Positions 1 through 4,944 of a stretch of DNA of 7,890 bases are shown here, in pieces. Origin of the DNA: Streptosporangiaceae bacterium (GTDB lineage: Bacteria; Actinomycetota; Actinomycetes; Streptosporangiales; Streptosporangiaceae); the NCBI GenBank assembly GCA_030041195.1, contig JASHOI010000180.1:1-7890 (forward strand), written 5' to 3'. Under the pieces are notes generated by a model. It saw only the letters and a program-made list of their open reading frames with translations. It did no database searches and was not told where the DNA came from. Position 1 is the stretch's first letter; each line of letters begins with the position of its first letter. Position numbers and translations under genes: made by a program.

Positions 1-281
1 GCGGGCGGGTCAGCAGGCGGCCACGGCGGGCCGGCCGGGCTGGCCGGCCTGACCACGCGGGCCCGGTCGGCGGTTGTTCCGTGCTGATGGCCGGCCGGTC
101 CATCCTGGTCAGGCGGCGCCGGCTTGGCCCGCGCGGTCAGGTCCTCGCGGTCCGGCCACGGCACAGCGGAGGCATCCCAGTCGGCAGGCATGTCGTAGCG
201 AGCGACAAGATCCTGCCAGGCAGCCTCGTCTCCGGTCGCGCCGCCGCTCGCGCTCCCGCCGCTGACGTCCTCACCACTCAC
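1..281 (-). CDS. Proline-rich hypothetical protein, N-terminal part (cut by window edge)
   Basis: Only the first 93 codons are visible; the gene continues past the left edge. It starts with GTG at 281-279. An in-frame TGA (287-285) two codons upstream rules out any earlier start, and AAGGG (291-295 on the minus strand) lies 9 bases before the GTG. The start of the protein is Gly/Ser-rich, then comes an acidic, aromatic block (about residues 18-48, with AAWQDLVARYD and PWPDREDL), then a proline-rich, probably disordered stretch to the edge. From memory, this opening resembles an actinobacterial family in which a proline-rich cytoplasmic linker leads to C-terminal membrane helices; that part would lie outside the window, so this is inference and no function is assigned. 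It is the last visible gene of a leftward set with the hydrolase and small ORF, and its start overlaps the small ORF's stop by 4 bases (GTGA), suggesting translational coupling. Confidence 0.75.
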   Translation of the reverse strand, partial: MSGEDVSGGSASGGATGDEAAWQDLVARYDMPADWDASAVPWPDREDLTARAKPAPPDQDGPAGHQHGTTADRARVVRPASPAGPPWPPADPP

Positions 282-337
282 GTCTCATAACCCTTACTGT
301 GCTTCCCGCTCGCCTCCGGGCTCTCCAGCTCGCTCAT
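278..337 (-). CDS. Probable small ORF, 19 aa, overlapping the next start
   Basis: A 20-codon frame (ATG 337-335, TGA 280-278) encodes MSELESPEASGKHSKGYET. It is charged and hydrophilic, with no signal peptide or membrane segment, and I do not recognise it. Support: its stop overlaps the GTG of the downstream gene in the classic 4-base GTGA arrangement; 16 of 19 third codon positions are G or C, as in neighbouring genes; and it fills an otherwise unexplained gap of 86 bases between two co-directional genes. Against: it is very short, and upstream of the ATG there is only a weak GAGAAA-like ribosome site. An in-frame TAG three codons upstream of the ATG excludes a longer form. It may be a leader peptide that couples translation of the next gene, or a small conserved protein. 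Confidence 0.5.
   Translation of the reverse strand: MSELESPEASGKHSKGYET
291..295 (-). promoter_or_regulatory. Ribosome binding site for the proline-rich protein
   Basis: AAGGG on the minus strand, 9 bases before the GTG at 281. It lies inside the coding frame of the small ORF, so ribosomes translating that ORF would pass over it. It supports 281 as the true start. Confidence 0.55.
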
Positions 338-367
338 TTTCTCGCGCTACCCGCCCCGGGGTGGTTG

Positions 368-1126
368 CTACCCCGTCCCGGCGCGGCTGTGTGTCCTGAC
401 GAACTCCAGGCTTCCGGCGAAGATGGCCGGTCCGTCGTTGTCGAGAGTTGCAACGTGGTAGCTGTTGGACAATTCCCTGACTTCCAGTTGCCTGGCTGGC
501 AGCGCGGCGCGCAGCAGGGCCAGGCTGGCCGGCCCGACCACGTGGTCATCCGTGCTGTGGTAGGCCAGCACCGGCTGGGTCACGTCGCCGAGCTGGGCCT
601 GGGTGACCCGCCACAGCCCGCGGAGGCTGTCCACGGCCTTGACCGGCGTGCGGTCGTAGCTCACCTCCCTGACCTGCTCCTTCTTGATGTCGCTGCCAAT
701 CCCCTTCAGCGACGGCAGCACGAACTTCAGCGCCGGCGCGAGCATGAGCAGCCGGGTGTCAGCGGTGAGCGAAGGGTTGACGAGCACCAGCCCGCCGACC
801 GCGCTGCCGCGCAACTCGGCGAGCCGCAGCGCGAGGCAGCCGCCCATCGAGAGACCCATGACGAAGATCTCGTCGGCGTGGGCGCGCAGCTCGTCGAATG
901 CCCGGTCGACCTCGGCATACCAGTCCTCCCACCGGGTGCGCGCCATATCCTGCCAGGTCGTGCCGTGGCCGGGAAGCCGGGGCAGCGAGACGGACAGGCC
1001 GGCCTCGGCCAGGTACTCGGCCCACGGCCGCAGCGACTGCGGGCTGCCGGTGAATCCGTGGCAGAGCAGGGCGCCGGGCCCGCTGCCGACGTGATTGAAG
1101 GGTTCTGCGCCTGGCATGACGGGCAT
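368..1126 (-). CDS. Alpha/beta hydrolase, monoacylglycerol lipase / carboxylesterase type
   Basis: A 252-residue alpha/beta-hydrolase-fold serine hydrolase, likely cytoplasmic (no signal peptide), expected to cleave carboxylic or monoacylglycerol esters. Visible features: the oxyanion motif HGFTGSP (residues 23-29), PGHGTTW (52-58, typical of the Est30/monoacylglycerol lipase group), the nucleophile elbow GLSMGG with Ser93, the probable acid in STDDHVV (Asp194), and the catalytic His in SYHVATLDND (His224). Residues about 118-165 would form the small cap. The length fits the Est30-like family (about 250 residues). The frame is open upstream to 1213, but ATG 1126 is preferred because GGAGAGG lies 9 bases before it and the homologous region starts here; the extra 29 residues would be Arg-rich and unlike the family. 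It is transcribed leftward ahead of the small ORF and proline-rich gene, and diverges from the acyltransferase. The natural substrate cannot be told from sequence. Confidence 0.9.
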   Translation of the reverse strand: MPVMPGAEPFNHVGSGPGALLCHGFTGSPQSLRPWAEYLAEAGLSVSLPRLPGHGTTWQDMARTRWEDWYAEVDRAFDELRAHADEIFVMGLSMGGCLALRLAELRGSAVGGLVLVNPSLTADTRLLMLAPALKFVLPSLKGIGSDIKKEQVREVSYDRTPVKAVDSLRGLWRVTQAQLGDVTQPVLAYHSTDDHVVGPASLALLRAALPARQLEVRELSNSYHVATLDNDGPAIFAGSLEFVRTHSRAGTG

Positions 1127-1135
1127 GGGCCGAGT

Positions 1136-1142
1136 CCTCTCC
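1136..1142 (-). promoter_or_regulatory. Ribosome binding site deciding the hydrolase start
   Basis: GGAGAGG on the minus strand, 9 bases before ATG 1126. It favours this start over the open extension to 1213 and over the internal ATG at 1117, for which the spacing would be 18 bases. Confidence 0.65.
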
Positions 1143-1210
1143 GCGCTGGCCGTCTGGCGTCCCTCGTTTTCCGCTTCATCGCATCGTCGCACGCAGACAC
1201 CCGCTCGTTG

Positions 1211-1247
1211 CATATGTTGGCGGACCGCGATCCCGTGGGAACATATG
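1211..1247. promoter_or_regulatory. Inverted repeat in the divergent promoter region (candidate operator)
   Basis: CATATGTT (1211-1218) and AACATATG (1240-1247) are perfect 8-base inverted arms separated by 21 bases. Each arm contains the palindrome CATATG. The right arm includes the acyltransferase ATG (1245-1247). AT-rich, symmetric sites stand out in this GC-rich DNA. The spacing (29 bases between equivalent positions, close to three helical turns) would suit a protein binding both arms on one face. The arm TATGTT (1213-1218) could also act as a -10 element for the plus strand, but no convincing -35 was found. The regulatory role is inference. Confidence 0.3.
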
Positions 1248-1940
1248 TGCGTGTTCTACTGGGTGGTCAAGGCGATACTCGGTCCCTTCCTCAGGATCGT
1301 GTTCCGGCCGTGGGCCGACGGCATCGAGAACGTTCCCAGAGAGGGACCAGCGATCATCGCGAGCAACCACCTGTCGTTCTCCGATCACTTCTTCGCCCCG
1401 CTGCCGCTGCCGCGCAAGGTGGTCTTCCTGGCCAAGTCGGAGTACTTCACCGGGCGCGGGCTGAAGGGCCTGGTGAGCAAGGCCTTCTTCAGCGGCGTGG
1501 GCCAGATTCCGGTGGACAGGTCCGGCGGCGCCGCGAGCGAGCGCGCGCTGAACACCGGGCTGCGGGTGCTGGCCCAGGGCAACCTGCTCGGCATCTACCC
1601 GGAGGGCACCAGGACCCCGGACGGGCGGCTGTACCGGGGCAAGACCGGCGTGGCGAGGCTGGCGCTCGAGGCGAAGGTACCGGTGATCCCGTGCGCGATG
1701 ATCGGTGGCTTCGAGTTCCAGCCGCCCGGCAAGATCAGGCCGCGGTTGCGGATCCGGCCCGGCGTCAGGTTCGGCAAGCCGCTGGACTTCTCCCGCTACT
1801 ACGGGCTGGAGAAGGACCGCGTCGTGCTCAGGGCCCTGACCGACGAGATCATGTACGAGATCATGAAGCTGTCCGGCCAGGAGTACGTCGACAGGTACGC
1901 GAAGACCGCAAAGGTGCCGGTGCCGGCCGCCGAGGAATGA
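1245..1940 (+). CDS. 1-acyl-sn-glycerol-3-phosphate acyltransferase family protein (PlsC-like)
   Basis: A 231-residue membrane-associated acyltransferase that would transfer an acyl chain from acyl-CoA or acyl-ACP to lysophosphatidic acid or a related acceptor in phospholipid synthesis. All four family motifs are visible: NHLSFSD (residues 41-47, the HX4D catalytic His42/Asp47), GQIPVDR (86-92), YPEGTR (118-123, acceptor phosphate binding) and VPVIP (145-149). The N-terminal stretch (4-20) is hydrophobic enough to anchor at the membrane. The C-terminal part (about 197-220, DEIMYEIMKLSGQEYVD) is typical of the actinobacterial branch. ATG 1245 is chosen because the family begins just before the hydrophobic segment; GGGA lies 4 bases upstream. 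GTG 1251, two codons on, has better spacing (10 bases) to the same GGGA and is a real alternative. The frame is open upstream to 1095, but that would run into the hydrolase gene. It diverges from the hydrolase and converges with the serine hydrolase, 2 bp away. The exact acceptor is uncertain. Confidence 0.88.
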   Translation: MCVFYWVVKAILGPFLRIVFRPWADGIENVPREGPAIIASNHLSFSDHFFAPLPLPRKVVFLAKSEYFTGRGLKGLVSKAFFSGVGQIPVDRSGGAASERALNTGLRVLAQGNLLGIYPEGTRTPDGRLYRGKTGVARLALEAKVPVIPCAMIGGFEFQPPGKIRPRLRIRPGVRFGKPLDFSRYYGLEKDRVVLRALTDEIMYEIMKLSGQEYVDRYAKTAKVPVPAAEE

Positions 1941-1960
1941 GATCAGCCCGGCTGCGGCGG
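1927..1960. terminator. Possible bidirectional hairpin at a 2-bp convergent junction
   Basis: CCGCCG (1927-1932) pairs with CGGCGG (1955-1960), and directly inside the right arm CAGC (1944-1947) pairs with GCTG (1951-1954) around a 3-base loop. There is an 11-base bulge on the left side. The element covers the stop codons of both converging genes. No T-tract follows, and GC-rich repeats arise easily in this DNA, so this is a weak call. Confidence 0.25.
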
Positions 1961-3295
1961 CGGGAACGCCAGGCCCGCGACTTCGCCCGATCCCGAAAAG
2001 CCGATCCTCAGCAGCAACGGAGCGCGGGCGAAGGCGATCGTGACGTCGGCCGTGACCAGGCCGCCGCGCCGCTGGCAATGGACCGTGACCCGGCCGGGGG
2101 GCGCTTCGGCCCCGGCGCTGCGGCTGGCCCAGGCGCGATCGAAGGCCTGGAACGGAATCCTGCCCCGGAACCCGGGAGCGGCGTCCGCGTAGACCTCCGC
2201 CGTCCGGCCGTCGAGGAGCGCTCGCACCACGGCGCGGGCGCGGTCTTCCCACTCCGGCCCGACCGGCTGGGGGCGGGCCTCGCCGGGATCGCCGCCGGCC
2301 AGCACGAGCCGCGCCGCACGGGCCAGCGCGTCGGAGTAGCCGCGGCTGCTGACCATGATCGCGACGCCGCGCCCCTGGGCGGGGTCGATGATGACCGACG
2401 ACGAGAAGCCGCCGGTCCTGCCGCTGTGCGCACGCAGCCGCCCGTCGAGCACGATCCAGCCGAGGGCCTGCTCGCGGCCGGGCTCGATCGTGAACTGCGG
2501 CTGTGCCGCCGCGGTGAGCGCGGCCCCGAGCGGCCCCGGCGGCGGGAACAGGCACGCGCTGGCGTAGCTGGCCAGGTCGGCGACGGTCGCCTCCACCCCG
2601 CCAGCGCCGGGCAGCGGCCGGTCCCAGTGGCGCGCCTCGCGGCCGTCGGTGTGCCCGGGCAGCGGGACCCCGCCGCCGGCCTTCCCAACACCCGAGCAGG
2701 TCATCGACAACGGGCCCAGCAGCCGCTCGGCGATCAGCGCCGGGTAGCCCGTGCCGCTGGCCCGTTCCAGCACCAGGCCGAGGAGCTGGTAGCCGAAGTT
2801 CGAGTACACCCGGGCGCCGGGAGTGATGGCGGCCCGGCGGAGGCCATCCTCGGCCAGTTCGGGGGTGAACGCGGCCCAGTAGTTAGCCGGATCGGCCGGC
2901 CGGAAGTTCGGCGCGGTCCCGGGCAGCCCGGAGGTGTGCGTGGCCAGCTGCCTGAGGGTGATCCCGCCGTTGCGGCCGGCCGTCAGCCACCGGCCGATCC
3001 CGTCGTCCAGTGACAGCGTCCCCTCGGCGGCGAGCAGCACGAGCAGCGTCGCTGTCATCGTCTTGGTGACCGAGCCGATCTCGAACCGGCCGTCGGGCGG
3101 CACGCCGTGGCTGGCGTGGGTCGCGGCGATGGCCCGGTCAACCGCGGCGGCTGCCACCGCGACGCCGGGCGCCTCGAACGAGCCATCAAACGTCTCGGTC
3201 AGCGACCGCGCCGCCCGCTCAGCCCATGCCATCGGCAGCCAGCCTATCCGGGAATCTTCCCGGCCTACCGCACGCCGCGGCCCGCTCCCGGACAT
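1943..3295 (-). CDS. Serine hydrolase (beta-lactamase / class C penicillin-binding fold) with C-terminal DUF3887-like domain
   Basis: A 450-residue protein. The first part (about residues 30-335) is a PF00144 serine beta-lactamase-like domain, a family including class C beta-lactamases, DD-peptidases and esterases. It has the SVTK motif (Ser75 nucleophile, Lys78), YSN (164-166) and HSG (290-292) in place of KTG, which is common in esterase-like or DD-peptidase-like members, so beta-lactam hydrolysis is not implied. Residues about 350-445 form an extra alpha+beta region resembling DUF3887 (ARAVVRALLDGR near its start, GEVAGLAF at its end); this is recognition from memory. No clear signal peptide is seen, so it is probably cytoplasmic. 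ATG 3295 is chosen because ACGGAG lies 8 bases upstream; ATG 3319 lacks a ribosome site, and ATG 3232 (MAWAERAAR) is the main alternative because the conserved part begins near it. It diverges from the protease and converges with the acyltransferase. Confidence 0.88.
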   Translation of the reverse strand: MSGSGPRRAVGREDSRIGWLPMAWAERAARSLTETFDGSFEAPGVAVAAAAVDRAIAATHASHGVPPDGRFEIGSVTKTMTATLLVLLAAEGTLSLDDGIGRWLTAGRNGGITLRQLATHTSGLPGTAPNFRPADPANYWAAFTPELAEDGLRRAAITPGARVYSNFGYQLLGLVLERASGTGYPALIAERLLGPLSMTCSGVGKAGGGVPLPGHTDGREARHWDRPLPGAGGVEATVADLASYASACLFPPPGPLGAALTAAAQPQFTIEPGREQALGWIVLDGRLRAHSGRTGGFSSSVIIDPAQGRGVAIMVSSRGYSDALARAARLVLAGGDPGEARPQPVGPEWEDRARAVVRALLDGRTAEVYADAAPGFRGRIPFQAFDRAWASRSAGAEAPPGRVTVHCQRRGGLVTADVTIAFARAPLLLRIGFSGSGEVAGLAFPPPQPG

Positions 3296-3303
3296 CGGTG
3301 ATA

Positions 3304-3309
3304 CTCCGT
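3304..3309 (-). promoter_or_regulatory. Ribosome binding site deciding the serine hydrolase start
   Basis: ACGGAG on the minus strand, with GGAG (3304-3307) 8 bases before ATG 3295. It supports this start over ATG 3319, which would begin upstream of the site. Confidence 0.55.
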
Positions 3310-3384
3310 CTGAGAGCATCGCCGCAGGTCAACCGGGCAGGCCAGCTAACCGTCCTAATGGCTACCTGGAGCTAGACGAGCCGC

Positions 3385-3391
3385 GGGGGGG
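3385..3391 (+). promoter_or_regulatory. G-tract ribosome binding site of the S53 protease
   Basis: A run of seven G (3385-3391) lies 8 bases before GTG 3400. It is not a standard GGAGG, but a G-run can pair with the CCUCC of 16S rRNA. It supports the GTG start, which places a proper signal peptide at the N-terminus. Confidence 0.45.
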
Positions 3392-3399
3392 TTCAGTCA

Positions 3400-4905
3400 G
3401 TGAGGATCAGCAAGCTTGCCGTTGCCGCGTTGTCCGCGCTCGGGTTAGCCGCGGTCGCGCTGGCGGCGCTTCCGGTCACCGGGGCCGCCGCGCGGACCGC
3501 CGTCGCGGCGCGCCCAGACTTCCGCCATGCCTGCTCGGCTGCGACGGCCGGCTGGGGGCAGTGCGGGGCCCTGGTGGAGACCAACGTGGTTACCTTCCAG
3601 GGGGTGTCCCGTGACGCGAGCCCGGCCGGCTACGGTCCCGCCCAGCTGCAGAGCGCCTACAACCTGACCCGGGCCGCGGCCACGGCGGGCGCGGGCGAGA
3701 CGGTGGCGGTCGTGGACGCCTACAACGACCCCGATGCGGCCGCGAACCTGGCGGTCTACCGCGCCCAGTATGGCCTTCCCGCGTGCGGCACCGGCTGCCT
3801 CCGCACGGTCAACGAGGAAGGCGAGGCGAGCCCGCTGCCGAAAGCCGCCGGCAAGACCGGCTGGGCGACCGAGGAGTCGCTGGACCTCGACATGGTGTCG
3901 GCGATCTGCCCCAACTGCCACATCCTGCTGGTCGAGGCGAAGACCGACTCACTCGGCAACCTCGGCAAGTCCGTGGACGCCGCGGTCACGCTCGGCGCGA
4001 AGTTCGTGTCCAACAGCTACAGCTCGCCGGAAAACTCCGGCGAGACCGCCGATGACGCCTACTATGACCATCCCGGCGTCGCGGTGACCGCGGCCGGCGG
4101 CGACTCCGGCTACGGCGTCGGCTTCCCGGCCGCGTCGCAGTACGTGACCTCGGTCGGCGGCACGTCGCTGGTCCGCGATTCCGCCGTGGCGCGCGGCTGG
4201 CGAGAGACCGTCTGGAACGACAGCTACGGCGCCACCGGCTCCGGCTGCTCCCGCTACGAGCCCAAGCCGTCCTGGCAGACGGACACCGGCTGCGCCAGGC
4301 GCACCGACAACGACGTCGCGGCCGACGCCGACCCGGGCACCGGCGCCGCGGTCTACGACAGCTACGACCAGGGCGGCTGGATCGAGGTCGGCGGCACGTC
4401 CGAGGCCGCGGCGATCATCGCGGCGACCTACGCCCTGGCCGGCCCGGCCGCCGCAGGCACGTACCCGGCCGCGTTCCCTTACCAGCACACCGGCGACCTG
4501 TACGGCATCACCTCGGGCAGCGACGGCAGCTGCGGCGGCTCCTACCTGTGCACGGCCAGGGCGGGATACAACGGCCCGGCCGGGTGGGGCACGCCCGACG
4601 GCACCGCCGCGTTCCAGGCCGTCGACCACACGGTCGTGATCGCCAGCCCGGGCAGCAAGCACAGCAGGAAGGGCGTGCGGATCACCCCGGTGCGGATCTC
4701 GGCGCACGATTCCGATGGCCGCGCGGCGCTGACGTTCACGGCGACCGGGCTGCCTCCCGGGCTGAAGATCAGCCGGGGCGGCGTCATCTACGGAAAGCCA
4801 AAGGCCGCCGGTTCCTACCTGGTCAGGGTGTACGCGACCGACCGCACGGGGGCGACCGCGTCGGTCAAGCTGCGGTGGATCGTGCTCCGGGGGCCTGCCC
4901 GCTGA
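3400..4905 (+). CDS. Secreted S53 (sedolisin/kumamolisin-type) serine peptidase with C-terminal Ig-like domain
   Basis: A 501-residue secreted protease. A GTG start gives a signal peptide (Arg2/Lys5, hydrophobic about 6-24, Ala-X-Ala-like sites near 29-36). The catalytic domain spans about 75-410. By comparison with the sedolisin pattern, the catalytic Glu is Glu158 and Asp is Asp162 in ATEESLDLDM, the oxyanion Asp is Asp235 in AAGGDSG, and the nucleophile is Ser334 in GGTSEAAA (family consensus SGTS). GYNGPAGWGTPDG (389-401) fits the C-terminal calcium-site region. Ten cysteines fall in five close pairs (45/55, 129/133, 170/173, 283/298, 378/384), fitting disulfides outside the cell. Residues about 425-497 resemble a putative Ig (He_PIG) domain (TATGLPPGLKISRGGVIYGKP). 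S53 enzymes usually carry a propeptide of around 180 residues; here only about 40 residues separate the signal peptide from the catalytic domain. Characterised family members work at acid pH. The gene diverges from the serine hydrolase and converges with glycerol kinase. Confidence 0.88.
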   Translation: MRISKLAVAALSALGLAAVALAALPVTGAAARTAVAARPDFRHACSAATAGWGQCGALVETNVVTFQGVSRDASPAGYGPAQLQSAYNLTRAAATAGAGETVAVVDAYNDPDAAANLAVYRAQYGLPACGTGCLRTVNEEGEASPLPKAAGKTGWATEESLDLDMVSAICPNCHILLVEAKTDSLGNLGKSVDAAVTLGAKFVSNSYSSPENSGETADDAYYDHPGVAVTAAGGDSGYGVGFPAASQYVTSVGGTSLVRDSAVARGWRETVWNDSYGATGSGCSRYEPKPSWQTDTGCARRTDNDVAADADPGTGAAVYDSYDQGGWIEVGGTSEAAAIIAATYALAGPAAAGTYPAAFPYQHTGDLYGITSGSDGSCGGSYLCTARAGYNGPAGWGTPDGTAAFQAVDHTVVIASPGSKHSRKGVRITPVRISAHDSDGRAALTFTATGLPPGLKISRGGVIYGKPKAAGSYLVRVYATDRTGATASVKLRWIVLRGPAR

Positions 4906-4907
4906 CC

Positions 4908-4944
4908 GTGCGCTCAGTCCTGCTGGGCCCAGCCCTGAGCGCGC
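4908..4944. terminator. Nested palindrome at the protease/glycerol kinase convergent junction
   Basis: GCGCTCAG (4910-4917) and CTGAGCGC (4935-4942) are perfect 8-base inverted arms, extended by one G-U wobble and one G-C pair outward (4908-4909 with 4943-4944). Between them is a 12-base perfect palindrome, GCTGGGCCCAGC (4922-4933). The structure begins 3 bases after the protease stop and covers the last ten codons of glycerol kinase including its TGA. It is symmetric, so it could fold in transcripts from either side. No T-tract follows, as is common for actinobacterial terminators. Confidence 0.45.

Noticed and set aside
81..290. Plus-strand open frame at the left edge
   Set aside because: The minus-strand frame here has a forced GTG start, a ribosome site, strong third-position G/C bias and a recognisable acidic/aromatic block, so the plus frame is a shadow.
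354..361. CCCCGGGG palindrome just past the hydrolase stop, considered as a terminator
   Set aside because: The perfect pairing leaves no room for a loop, outer pairing is weak, and the downstream genes on the same strand look co-transcribed.
1127..1213. N-terminal extension of the hydrolase to 1213
   Set aside because: The 29 extra residues are Arg- and Glu-rich, fill most of the divergent promoter region, and have no ribosome site as good as the GGAGAGG before ATG 1126.
299..3013. Very long plus-strand open frame (about 900 codons)
   Set aside because: It runs antisense or out of frame across the alpha/beta hydrolase, acyltransferase and serine hydrolase. Its translation is Arg/Pro/Gly-rich with no recognisable domain. 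Such frames are common opposite GC-rich genes.
3296..3399. Promoter elements between the serine hydrolase and protease
   Set aside because: TAGACG (3373-3378) and other TA-containing hexamers were considered as -10 sites, but none has a matching -35 at a normal distance, so none is listed as a feature.
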